This document shows positions 24,316-32,733 of a stretch of DNA of 64,000 nt, in pieces. Position numbers and translations under genes: made by a program. The notes under the pieces are model-generated. The model saw only the letters and a list, made by a program, of their open reading frames with translations, was not told where the DNA came from and made no database searches. Numbering within the stretch: position 1 is the stretch's first letter; every line of letters begins with the position of its first letter. Origin of the DNA: an uncultured Candidatus Saccharibacteria bacterium (GTDB lineage: Bacteria; Patescibacteriota; Saccharimonadia; Saccharimonadales; Saccharimonadaceae); NCBI GenBank assembly GCA_938036785.1, contig CALHWE010000017.1, positions 22,541-86,540 of the forward strand, given 5' to 3'.

Positions 24316-26199
24316 ATGAATGCTCAAGATACCCGCAACAAATACCTCGAATTTTATGCCAAGCAGCAGCACGCCATTATCAAGCGGGCCCCGCTCATCC
24401 TAACCGACGACCCGACGACACTCTTTACTGGTGCGGGCATGCAGCCGATGATCCCATATCTGCTGGGTGAGACACACCCACAGGGCAAGCGCATCGCCGA
24501 CTCGCAGACCTGCCTGCGCGCCCAAGATATCGACGATATTGGCGATAATCGCCACACCACCTTCTTCGAGATGCTCGGTAACTGGAGCTTGGGCGACTAC
24601 TTCAAGAAAGAGCAGATTACTTGGATGTGGACATTCCTCACTGAGGAGGTGGGGCTCGACCCAAATCGCCTGTATGTGACGTGTTTCATTGGTGCGCCTG
24701 AGTACAACATTGCCAAAGACACCGAAGCAGCCGAGCTGTGGCGGCAGAAATTTGCCGAAAAAGGGATTGAAGCCAAGAGTGCCGACATCGGCAGCGAAGA
24801 GCGCGGCGCGGCCCGTGGTATCCGGCCAGGTGAGCGCATCTTCTACTACGACGGCAGTAAAAACTGGTGGAGTCGCAACGGCGGGCCCGAGACGACGCCA
24901 GTCGGTGACCCATGCGGGCCCGACAGCGAGATGTTTTATGAGTTTGACTTCATCGAGCATGATCCAAAATTTGGTGAGCACTGCCACCCTAACTGTGACT
25001 GTGGGCGCTTCATGGAGATCGGCAACAACGTCTTTATGGCATACAAGAAGGTAGCCGAGGGACAGTTTGTTCCACTAGATAAGCCGAATATCGACCACGG
25101 CTCCGGTCTGGAACGCATTGCGGCTGCGGCCAATAACGACCCTGATGTCTTTAAGATTAGCCTGATGTGGCCTATTATCAGCAAGCTTGAGCAGCTTAGT
25201 GGCAAGAGCTACACCTCGCATACCGAGAGTATGCGGGTGATTGCTGACCACCTGCGAGCGGCCACCTTCATGGCGGTGGATGGCTGCATCCCGAGCAACA
25301 AGGAGCAGGGCTATGTGATGCGTCGCCTCTTACGACGGGCTATCCGCTACAGCTTCGACCTTGGCATTGAGCAGAATTTTCTTGAAGCAGTGGTGCCGGT
25401 GATTGCCGACCTATATGAGGCAGACTTCCCAGAGGTCAAAGCAGCGCGCGAACAGATCATCGCCGTGCTCGTCAAGGAAGAAAAAGCCTTCCGGCAAACG
25501 CTCCGCAAGGGGCTCAAACAGATGCAGCAGTATGGAGCAGATGGCCTGACTGGCGCGGAGTTATTCACGCTATATGATACCTTTGGCTTCCCGGTAGAGC
25601 TCAGTACAGAGGAGGCATACAAGCAGGGGATTTCGCTCTCTGAGGACTGGCGAGCAGAATTTGACGCCAAAATGGCCGAGCAGCGCCAGCGCTCCAAGAC
25701 GGCACGCAAGGGGCAATTTAGCGGTGGGCTAGAGGGTCATGACCCGATTCACCTCAAGTATCACACGGCAACGCACCTACTGGGTGCAGCGCTGCGCACG
25801 GTATTGAAAGCACCAGATTTGCAGCAGCATGGCAGCAACATCACCGCTCAGCGCCTGCGCTTCGACTTCAATCACGACAAGCTCACCCCAGAGGAAAAGC
25901 AAGCGGTGGAAGACCAGGTTAATGCTTGGATCGAGGCAGACTTGCCGGTTAGCTTTGCCGTGTACCCAACCGATGAAGCACTGAAGCTCGGTGCAATCGG
26001 TGCCTTTGGCGAACGCTACGGCGACACCGTCAAGGTCTATTCCATTGGCGAAGGTGATGAGCGCGTGAGCTTCGAAGTGTGCGGGGGCCCACACGTCGAG
26101 CACACTGGTGTCTTGGCCGAAGGTGGTAAGCGTTTCAAAATCACTAAGGAAGAGTCGAGCTCGGCCGGTATCCGCCGGATCAAAGCGGTTTTGCGGTAG
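24316..26199 (+). CDS. alaS: Alanyl-tRNA synthetase, short form
   Basis: Class II synthetase that charges tRNA(Ala). The catalytic core opens with RNKYLEFYAKQQHAIIK and DPTTLFTGAGMQPM and contains NWSLGDYFKKEQ. The editing domain carries the zinc ligands HTATHLLGAAL and CGGPHVEHTG, then ITKEESSSAGIRRIKAV. It stops at 627 residues, right after the editing domain, whereas usual bacterial AlaS is ~875 with a C-Ala (DHHA1) domain for dimerisation and tRNA elbow contact. There is no frameshift at the end and a terminator hairpin follows, so the short form is native. Confidence 0.95.
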   Translation: MNAQDTRNKYLEFYAKQQHAIIKRAPLILTDDPTTLFTGAGMQPMIPYLLGETHPQGKRIADSQTCLRAQDIDDIGDNRHTTFFEMLGNWSLGDYFKKEQITWMWTFLTEEVGLDPNRLYVTCFIGAPEYNIAKDTEAAELWRQKFAEKGIEAKSADIGSEERGAARGIRPGERIFYYDGSKNWWSRNGGPETTPVGDPCGPDSEMFYEFDFIEHDPKFGEHCHPNCDCGRFMEIGNNVFMAYKKVAEGQFVPLDKPNIDHGSGLERIAAAANNDPDVFKISLMWPIISKLEQLSGKSYTSHTESMRVIADHLRAATFMAVDGCIPSNKEQGYVMRRLLRRAIRYSFDLGIEQNFLEAVVPVIADLYEADFPEVKAAREQIIAVLVKEEKAFRQTLRKGLKQMQQYGADGLTGAELFTLYDTFGFPVELSTEEAYKQGISLSEDWRAEFDAKMAEQRQRSKTARKGQFSGGLEGHDPIHLKYHTATHLLGAALRTVLKAPDLQQHGSNITAQRLRFDFNHDKLTPEEKQAVEDQVNAWIEADLPVSFAVYPTDEALKLGAIGAFGERYGDTVKVYSIGEGDERVSFEVCGGPHVEHTGVLAEGGKRFKITKEESSSAGIRRIKAVLR

Positions 26200-26230
26200 C
26201 GCTGCTAGTAGATAACCAGGAATAAACAAT

Positions 26231-26260
26231 ACAACACCAGTAACATATTACTGGTGTTGT
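26231..26260 (+). terminator. Hairpin terminator after alaS
   Basis: Perfect 13-bp stem acaacaccagtaa / ttactggtgttgt with a 4-nt loop. The downstream T-tract is weak (ttgtgttgg). It lies between convergent genes and may serve both strands. Confidence 0.7.
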
Positions 26261-26310
26261 TGTGTTGGCATTAATAACACCTACAAGGGCACAGAAGAGA
26301 GGGCGTGACC

Positions 26311-27153
26311 CTACTGGAGAGCGCAGCGCTCAGCAACCATATCCTCTGTTAGCTGGGCGATAGTGTTGCTTAGCCCTGCGACGTCTGGCTCAACATATGT
26401 ACGGCGACGCTGCGAGGTTGTTTCGTTATGATCATAAAAGCAGGCAAGTGTGGTATATTCTAAGTCATCACTGGTAATACGGCAAGTCACTGGTGCGTCG
26501 AGCTCATCACAGCTGTAGGGTATTTTTAGATTTGCTGTAATGCCCATAGCAAGCTGACCAAGCCGACGTATTGTCAGTGCAAGACGCACACCAGACCACT
26601 GTTCGCCTTTGAGAATAATATCATTATAGCAGTAGGTCGCATCGCGGCGAACTTGCTCAGGATTAACCGTAGGGAGGACTGCTTCGTCAAGAAGAGTCTG
26701 GAGGTCGGCAGCGGTTGTGCCGCGGTTGGTTGCATACCATCTAAATAGCTCCGAATCATGGTCAAGCGGGCGCGAGCGGTCGAGCAGGCGTGCCACGTGG
26801 TTGTGAGTGATAGGCATCTGGCTGAGGTCGGTCCGGCTATACCAGTATTGCCGATTATCCGCCAGTGTTAGTGCAAAAGAATGATGCTTATCGGGGTCGG
26901 CAAAGGCGAGCTGGCCAGCGGTCAGGCCAGTGGCATCAGCTGTGAGGTCAACGGCCAATGTACCACCTTCGTTATAGCGCCCAAAGGGAGCTTGGTAGGC
27001 TATCGTTGTTTCGTCGGGCATGGCATGGTGCGCTTCAAGCGCTGCAATAGTTTTGTACAGGTGGCGGCCAAGCAGGGTGAGCTCGGTTGGCTCGTAGTTC
27101 TCAAGTGGAAAGATGCCGATAGGGACGGAATCGACTGGCTCGCGGTTAGTCAT
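26311..27153 (-). CDS. Hypothetical protein
   Basis: Not recognised. A 280-residue soluble protein without signal or membrane segments. Noticeable parts are an N-terminal strand-rich region (VPIGIFPLENYEPTELTLLG), a Tyr/Trp patch (NRQYWYSRTDLSQMP), a helical centre (ELFRWYATNRGTTAADLQTLLDEAVLP), DATYCYNDIILKGEQWSG, and a C-terminal RRRTYVEPDVAGLSNTIAQL. The ATG is preceded on the minus strand by TACAAT at 27168-27163 with a 9-nt gap, so it fits the leaderless layout. It stands alone between alaS and the division/envelope operon. Confidence 0.7.
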   Translation of the reverse strand: MTNREPVDSVPIGIFPLENYEPTELTLLGRHLYKTIAALEAHHAMPDETTIAYQAPFGRYNEGGTLAVDLTADATGLTAGQLAFADPDKHHSFALTLADNRQYWYSRTDLSQMPITHNHVARLLDRSRPLDHDSELFRWYATNRGTTAADLQTLLDEAVLPTVNPEQVRRDATYCYNDIILKGEQWSGVRLALTIRRLGQLAMGITANLKIPYSCDELDAPVTCRITSDDLEYTTLACFYDHNETTSQRRRTYVEPDVAGLSNTIAQLTEDMVAERCALQ

Positions 27154-27341
27154 AGTGGGCGTATTGTACAGTGGTTACCTCTGTTTTGTCAAGGAGGTGC
27201 TACCACTGTATGATGTTTCTGCAATGTTTCTCAATAACGATGCTTGCAGTGCTCGGTACAAAATGAATCATTTCATCATAAATTCGCCAATAATCACCGT
27301 TTAGGGCTAGCAGGCAGGCCTGTATATGGTATATAATAGAG

Positions 27342-28610
27342 ATGATTATGGTTTTCGATCGATTTCTTACCCGAGCAGATAACAGCGCTAGCGAATGCCT
27401 GGTTGGTCTTGATATTGGGACAGAGTACGTCAAGGCGCTGCTTGCTCGGGTTAATGGTGAGGAGATTGAGATCATTGGTGTGGGGCGCAAACACCAAGAC
27501 CGCAGCGATATGCACTCTGGTGCGATTGCCGACATTGCCGCAGTCGTGCGCAACTGCGAAGATGCTCTGGCCCAAGCCGAGTCTGAGGCTGGCATACAGG
27601 CGCGCCGTGCAGTGATTGGCATTGCTGGCGAGCTTGTGAAGGGTGTGACAAATACCATTCGCTACCGTCGTCCGCAGCCCGATCGCCCACTAGATGAGAC
27701 CGAGATGGAATTCATCATCGAGAAGGTGCAAGACCGAGCTGCCATCAAGGCGCAGCGGCAGATCGCTCTCGAGACGGGTAACCAAGACGTAGAGGTAAAG
27801 CTCGTCAACTCTGCACTCGTCAGCATTCACATTGATGGTTACAAGGTCAGCAACCCAATTAGCTTCCAAGGTAAGGACGTAGCGGTGCAGATCTACACTG
27901 CTTTTGCTCCTATGGTGCACATTGGTGCGCTTGAGCGCGTGGCTGATGAGCTAGCGCTCGATCTCGTGGCAGTAGCAGCCGAGCCCTTTGCGGTAAGCCG
28001 GAGCGTACTAGGTACAGATGCGAATAGCTCATTTACGGCTATTCTTGCCGATGTTGGTGGCGGCACAACAGACATTGCAGTAGTAAATGATGGTGGCGTG
28101 GAAGGGACGCGGATGTTTGGTATTGGTGGACGCAGCTTTACCAATACGATTGCCAACGAGTGTGCCATTAGCTACAACGAGGCTGAGAAGCTTAAGGTTG
28201 CGACTAATCACGAGCAGATGAAACAAGAGCTTAAGCAGCATTTTGATACCGCAATTGATAAAACCCTCGATGTCTGGCTAGCAGGAGTCGATCTTGCTCT
28301 GAGCGAATTTAGCTCGGTTGACCACTTGCCTAATCGTATCTTGCTCTGCGGTGGTGGAGCGAGCCTCAAGCCACTAGTCAAAGCCCTCGAGACGCGCGAT
28401 TGGTATACCGACCTCCCCTTTACACGCCGGCCAGTGGTGCAGCATATTAAGCCCAGTGACGTCTCGGGCGTGGTCGACCTGACGAACAAGGTCAGCGACC
28501 ACTCATTTATCACCGCGATGGGCCTCCTGCGCGTGGGCTACGATACGATGATTGGGGCAAGCGAAACAGAAACACTACGCAATAAATTGAATAAAATGTT
28601 GAGGATCTAA
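27342..28610 (+). CDS. FtsA/PilM-family actin-like ATPase
   Basis: Actin-fold protein. The phosphate-1 motif is GLDIGTEYVKALLA (residues ~19-32), the phosphate-2 region is ILADVGGGTTDIAVV, and the adenosine motif is LLCGGGASLKPL. The 1C/SHS2-like insert lies around IRYRRPQPDRPLDETEMEFI. Such proteins either tether FtsZ (FtsA) or dock type IV pilus assembly (PilM). The C-terminus (LRNKLNKML) is a possible amphipathic membrane helix as in FtsA, but no FtsZ or Pil genes are in the window to decide. The -10 is TATAAT/TATATA just upstream; ATG 27348 is an equally possible start. The downstream neighbour abuts directly. Confidence 0.82.
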   Translation: MIMVFDRFLTRADNSASECLVGLDIGTEYVKALLARVNGEEIEIIGVGRKHQDRSDMHSGAIADIAAVVRNCEDALAQAESEAGIQARRAVIGIAGELVKGVTNTIRYRRPQPDRPLDETEMEFIIEKVQDRAAIKAQRQIALETGNQDVEVKLVNSALVSIHIDGYKVSNPISFQGKDVAVQIYTAFAPMVHIGALERVADELALDLVAVAAEPFAVSRSVLGTDANSSFTAILADVGGGTTDIAVVNDGGVEGTRMFGIGGRSFTNTIANECAISYNEAEKLKVATNHEQMKQELKQHFDTAIDKTLDVWLAGVDLALSEFSSVDHLPNRILLCGGGASLKPLVKALETRDWYTDLPFTRRPVVQHIKPSDVSGVVDLTNKVSDHSFITAMGLLRVGYDTMIGASETETLRNKLNKMLRI

Positions 28611-30245
28611 ATGCAAAAAGATGTCATTTATATCGATACCGAGGACGATATTACCGCCATTATTGGCAAGGTGAAGGACTCCTCGCAAAAAATCGTCGCA
28701 CTTGTGCCACCCAAGCGGATTGGTGCTATGCAGAGCGCTGTCAATCTCAAGCTCGTCCAGCGCGCTGCTGAGCAAGCAGGTAAACGGCTCGTCATTATCA
28801 CTGGTAACCAAGCACTCTCGACTTTGGCGGCTTCGGCAAGTATCCCTACGGCGCGGACATTGCAAAGCCGGCCAGAGATGGCTGAGATCCCAGCGCTCGA
28901 GGTCGATGACGAAGATGTCATTGATGGTAGTGAGCTCGAACCAGAAGATCCTGAGCCAGTAACGCCTACTACTCCTGTACCGGCTCATCCTGCCACCCGC
29001 CCGGCTGCTCGCAAGACGCCAGATGACGACGACAAAGCAGCTGATACGTCGGCTGCCTCAGATCTCAAGAAGAAGGTGAAGGTACCGGACTTCAATAAAA
29101 TGCGCAAGAAGCTCTTGATCGGTGGTGCGGCACTCGTTGTCCTGATCGTTTTCTTGGTGTGGGCGATTTTCTTCGCACCACATGCGACCATCACGATCAA
29201 GGCTCGTACCTCTGATCTGCCGCTTAGTACCCGCGTTACGATTGGCGATTCGCTTGGCTCAAACCTACAAGAAGGGACAATCAAGACAACAACCAAGACA
29301 ACGCGCAAAACTATCTCGATCGACTTCACTGCCACCGGCAAAGAAGATGTTGGTGCAAAGGCAACGGGAACGGTGCGCTTTACGCCGGCTTCATTTGACG
29401 TCTTACGTAATGGAGCAACGATCGACGCCGGGACGACTATCACGTCCGAGAATGGTATGCAGTATAAAACGACATCGTCGGTGGTATTCGACTCTAACGC
29501 GTCGGGTGGCGACCTCATGCGAGGCCGCACGACAGAGGTCACCGCAGTAGAGAGTGGCACGAAGTACAATGGTGCATCGGGCTCGGCCAAGGGGCCTTCT
29601 GGCTTCTCCGTCTCCTTCACGCATGATACTTCTGGTGGCACAGACAAGACAATTACCACAGTACAGCGTAGTGATATTGAGCAGGCGAGAAATAGACTCC
29701 ATAGCTCACTCGATAGCAATGGTGCTAAGCGCGAGCTTGCCTCACAGTTTAATGGCGACAGCTATATCATTCTGAATGATACCTTCAAGCAAAACGACAG
29801 CGACATCCAACCGAACGTCAAGGTGGGCGGCGAAGCAACCGACGGCAAAGCCCAGCTGACTGGTGCAGTGGAGTACTCCCTCTCGGCGATTGAGAAGCGC
29901 GAGGCAGGCATCTTCCTTGATGCATACTTCAAGCAGCAGATTGATGGCAAGGCCAACCAGCAAGTTCATAGCAATGGCGTCAATAAGCTCTCGGTGACCA
30001 ATGTTTCGGCTAATGGTAATGCCTACAATGCGACTATCACGACCAATGGCAAAATAGGCCCTAAAGTCGACGAGTCGGAGCTCAAAGACTATGCCAAGGG
30101 CAAGCGCTATGCCGAGATCCGCTCGCATGTCGAGAAGATTGAGGGAGTGAGCTCGGCCGATGTATCGTTTTCACCATTCTGGGTGCAATCAGCACCAAAT
30201 GACACGAATCGTATAAAGGTGGTATTTGACCTCAATGAACAATAA
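28611..30245 (+). CDS. Single-pass membrane protein with baseplate J-like extracytoplasmic domain
   Basis: Residues 1-100 form an alpha/beta domain (DVIYIDTEDDITAIIGKVKD, ALVPPKRIGAMQSAVNLKLV). A Pro/Asp linker and a basic stretch precede one membrane helix (LLIGGAALVVLIVFLVWAIFF, about residues 165-185). The outer half has a region similar to baseplate_J/tail-like beta domains (VLRNGATIDAGTTITSENGMQYKTT, VTAVESGTKYNGA) and a C-terminal ferredoxin-like end (HVEKIEGVSSADVSFSPFW). Similar proteins occur in other CPR genomes (recollection, not checked). It starts one base after the FtsA/PilM-like stop and overlaps ruvX. A cell-envelope or division partner is plausible; function unknown. Confidence 0.75.
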   Translation: MQKDVIYIDTEDDITAIIGKVKDSSQKIVALVPPKRIGAMQSAVNLKLVQRAAEQAGKRLVIITGNQALSTLAASASIPTARTLQSRPEMAEIPALEVDDEDVIDGSELEPEDPEPVTPTTPVPAHPATRPAARKTPDDDDKAADTSAASDLKKKVKVPDFNKMRKKLLIGGAALVVLIVFLVWAIFFAPHATITIKARTSDLPLSTRVTIGDSLGSNLQEGTIKTTTKTTRKTISIDFTATGKEDVGAKATGTVRFTPASFDVLRNGATIDAGTTITSENGMQYKTTSSVVFDSNASGGDLMRGRTTEVTAVESGTKYNGASGSAKGPSGFSVSFTHDTSGGTDKTITTVQRSDIEQARNRLHSSLDSNGAKRELASQFNGDSYIILNDTFKQNDSDIQPNVKVGGEATDGKAQLTGAVEYSLSAIEKREAGIFLDAYFKQQIDGKANQQVHSNGVNKLSVTNVSANGNAYNATITTNGKIGPKVDESELKDYAKGKRYAEIRSHVEKIEGVSSADVSFSPFWVQSAPNDTNRIKVVFDLNEQ

Positions 30246-30645
30246 GAGAACATACTTAGCGCTTGATGTTGGCGAACGGCGGATTGGTGTTGCAATCGCC
30301 GATCCGTCCGTGCGAATTGCTGTCGCATATGATACGATTGAAGTGGATGGTAGTGAACTTGAGCAAATCACTCAGCTGATTATGAGTGAGCGTGTTGGGG
30401 TGGTCGTCGTTGGCTACCCGCGCAATCAATCGGGCGAGCCTACAGCTCAGACCGCCTATGTTGAGCGGTTTGCAACCCAATTGACGGATATTGCGCCGCG
30501 CTTGGCATTTCAAGATGAGTCGCTCACCAGCGTACAAGCTGAGGAGTATCTTCGTGCTCAAGGAAAGCCGTATAGCAAGGGTGCTATCGATGCTGTCGCT
30601 GCCAGTATTATTTTGCAAGACTATTTGGAGACGCACTATGACTGA
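30235..30645 (+). CDS. ruvX: Holliday junction resolvase-like protein RuvX/YqgF
   Basis: RNase H-fold nuclease (16S rRNA 5'-end processing/Holliday junction resolution). Visible: YLALDVGERRIGVAIADP with the catalytic Asp, GVVVVGYPRNQSGEPT, FQDESLTSVQAEEYL with the catalytic Glu, and KGAIDAVAASIILQDYL with the second Asp. At 136 aa it is full length. ATG 30235 overlaps the end of the preceding gene by 11 nt, and its stop overlaps the mltG start, so this is one operon. Confidence 0.92.
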   Translation: MNNKRTYLALDVGERRIGVAIADPSVRIAVAYDTIEVDGSELEQITQLIMSERVGVVVVGYPRNQSGEPTAQTAYVERFATQLTDIAPRLAFQDESLTSVQAEEYLRAQGKPYSKGAIDAVAASIILQDYLETHYD

Positions 30646-32353
30646 TTTTCGCCGCCAGCCAGGCAGAGGCTTCCAGGTAGGGAATCCAAACCCACCAATG
30701 TCGCCACCACCAGTAGAACGCATCACGCCACGCTCGGGACGCTCAGCTGCTGCAGCGGGTGCTTCAGGGCGATCTGCGTCACCGTATATTCGTCGCTCAG
30801 AGCCACATCGCCCAACGGTAGGGCAACAACAGCCACAATCGACACAATCTATCCAGCCGCAGTCAGCACCGTCTTCTGAGCCGAAGCAGGCATATGACCC
30901 CTACGCGTGGGTGAGTAGGCCTCAGCCACAGCCTCAGTCTCAACCACAATCGCAACCAGCACCTCAGCCACAGCCCTACCGCTCATCAGCACCGTCTCGC
31001 GACACATACGCAGTGCCAGTCCAGCAGCCAGCACCGCAATCTCAGTCTCAACCAACCACCATTCCAGTTGATGATTTTGCTGATGATACGCTGCCTTCTG
31101 GGCTTGATGATGATAGCTTCTATGGCTTTGATGACGACCAGCCGCCGCAGCCCGCACTGGAGCCGCAGCGAGGGAGTCTACTTGACAATGACGGTGTTTC
31201 GCCACTTTTTGCAGATGATGCGCCAAAGGGCCGGACGATTGGCTCTCAAAAAAAATCCCCACGCTACAATACTGAGCGGCCACGCCACGGGCGCCGCCGA
31301 TGGCTGTGGTGGCTCAGTGGTATTGGATTGCTAATTTTACTCATCCTTGCAGCAGCATACTGGTGGTATCATCAAAACCTGCAGCCGGTCGACCAGACCG
31401 ACACCACCACGAAGACGCTAACGATCGGTGAGGGCGACACGTTCAAGACTGTTGCTACTACACTGAAAGAGCAGGGGCTGATTCGTGATGTTCGCGCCTT
31501 TGATATCTACACCCGCCTGTCGGGCTCGCGCAATCAACTCCATACTGGCGTATGTCAATTTAGCCCTGCACAGTCGTTGCCTGAGATCGTGACCAAGCTT
31601 TCGCAGGGGTGTCATGATAATCGTGTTGTCACATTCTTGCCAGGTGGTACTGTTGTCGATTCGCGCTATAAGCCGCAAGGTCAAGATGCCACCACAGCAC
31701 TCAAGCGAGCTGGCTACAGTGAGGAATCGATCAAAGCTGCACTCGCTAAGACGTACGACAGTCCACTCTTTGCCAATAAACCAGCTGGCACTTCGCTCGA
31801 GGGCTATATCTTTGGTGATACGTACTCTGTGCCGGCCAATCAAGGTCCAGAAGCAGCTCTTAAGGTAGCCTTCGCGCATATGTACGAGCAGATTCAAAAT
31901 AATGGCTTGGTTGACAAATTTGCAGCCCAAAAACTCAATCTCTACCAAGCTATCACCCTCGCCTCTATCATCCAGCGCGAGATGGGGTGTGGTGGTGCGA
32001 GCCAAGATTGCTACCAGATCCAGCGACAGATTGCTCAAGTCTTTTACAAGCGTTTGCGCGAGAACAAAGTACTTGGCTCGGACGTGACCTTCATCTATGG
32101 GGCAGACATTGCTGGTGTGAGCCCTAATGTCAACCTCGACTCGCCGTACAATACACGCATCAAGCCAGGCTTGCCACCTGGGCCGATTGCCACACCCGGC
32201 CTTGGTGCGCTCAAAGCAGTGGCCGATCCAGCCCCGGGCAACTATGAGTTTTTCCTTGCTGGTGATGATGGCAATGTCTACTTTGCCAACACTGATGCCG
32301 AGCATCAGGCCAACATCAAGCAGCACTGTAAGAAGCTCTGTTCTGAGCTATAG
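30638..32353 (+). CDS. mltG: Endolytic transglycosylase MltG (YceG-like)
   Basis: It cleaves nascent glycan strands at the membrane and so limits their length. ATG 30638 overlaps the ruvX stop. The first ~215 residues form a Pro/Gln/Ser-rich cytoplasmic segment with many PQ repeats, much longer than in typical MltG. A membrane helix follows (WLWWLSGIGLLILLILAAAYWWY), then a LysM-like part (IGEGDTFKTVATTLKEQGLI) and the YceG domain with the catalytic Glu in LASIIQREMG, SDVTFIYG, PYNTRIKPGLPPGPIATPG and YFANTDAEHQ. 571 residues against ~340 for the E. coli enzyme; the excess is the disordered N-terminus. Confidence 0.92.
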   Translation: MTDFRRQPGRGFQVGNPNPPMSPPPVERITPRSGRSAAAAGASGRSASPYIRRSEPHRPTVGQQQPQSTQSIQPQSAPSSEPKQAYDPYAWVSRPQPQPQSQPQSQPAPQPQPYRSSAPSRDTYAVPVQQPAPQSQSQPTTIPVDDFADDTLPSGLDDDSFYGFDDDQPPQPALEPQRGSLLDNDGVSPLFADDAPKGRTIGSQKKSPRYNTERPRHGRRRWLWWLSGIGLLILLILAAAYWWYHQNLQPVDQTDTTTKTLTIGEGDTFKTVATTLKEQGLIRDVRAFDIYTRLSGSRNQLHTGVCQFSPAQSLPEIVTKLSQGCHDNRVVTFLPGGTVVDSRYKPQGQDATTALKRAGYSEESIKAALAKTYDSPLFANKPAGTSLEGYIFGDTYSVPANQGPEAALKVAFAHMYEQIQNNGLVDKFAAQKLNLYQAITLASIIQREMGCGGASQDCYQIQRQIAQVFYKRLRENKVLGSDVTFIYGADIAGVSPNVNLDSPYNTRIKPGLPPGPIATPGLGALKAVADPAPGNYEFFLAGDDGNVYFANTDAEHQANIKQHCKKLCSEL

Positions 32354-32506
32354 ATCCCAGCTGTAGGCTGCACCTGTTCTCGCATATTCCTTAGCGATAT
32401 TGAGCTACGTTTCGTGCCCTGACGGTAATATGCTACACATAAACGTCGCGAGGCCAAAACTGTTGAATTTTCACAAAATATCATCTCCCACCACTGTTGT
32501 AAACCA
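32354..32506. other. Intergenic region after mltG
   Basis: No gene is supported in this 153-nt stretch. A minus-strand frame spans the whole gap but lacks promoter, RBS or any recognisable motif. Confidence 0.6.
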
Positions 32507-32733
32507 TTGACTAAACTACAACCGCGTAGTAGAATGGATGGTAGCCAGTCGGGGAGTGATAATACGGGGAATGCAAGAGAGGGAAATTGCTCTACCAATG
32601 GCCTGCCTTTAAATGTCGTACGAGCACCGAAATCAATTTTTTTAATATCATAATAAAATCGGTCGACATGTGTGCTCCGTTCTCTTGCATAAGAGAAGAA
32701 AGACAGAGTGAGGTAGCAGCGCGCTAGTAATAG
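32507..32733 (+). promoter_or_regulatory. Promoter and ~190-nt leader of the LysM-CHAP gene
   Basis: TTGACT (32507-32512), 17-nt spacer, TAGAAT (32530-32535), so transcription should start near 32542, leaving ~190 nt before ATG 32734. The leader can pair GGTAG with CTACC and GAGCAC with GTGCTC, contains an ACCGA/TCGGT pair around an AT-rich loop, and has a CTCTTgcatAAGAG hairpin. No known riboswitch class is recognised, and no good Shine-Dalgarno stands next to the ATG. Confidence 0.55.

Noticed and set aside
31418..32326. 302-codon open frame antisense to mltG
   Set aside because: It mirrors the codon bias of mltG, has no promoter or RBS, and shows no protein features.
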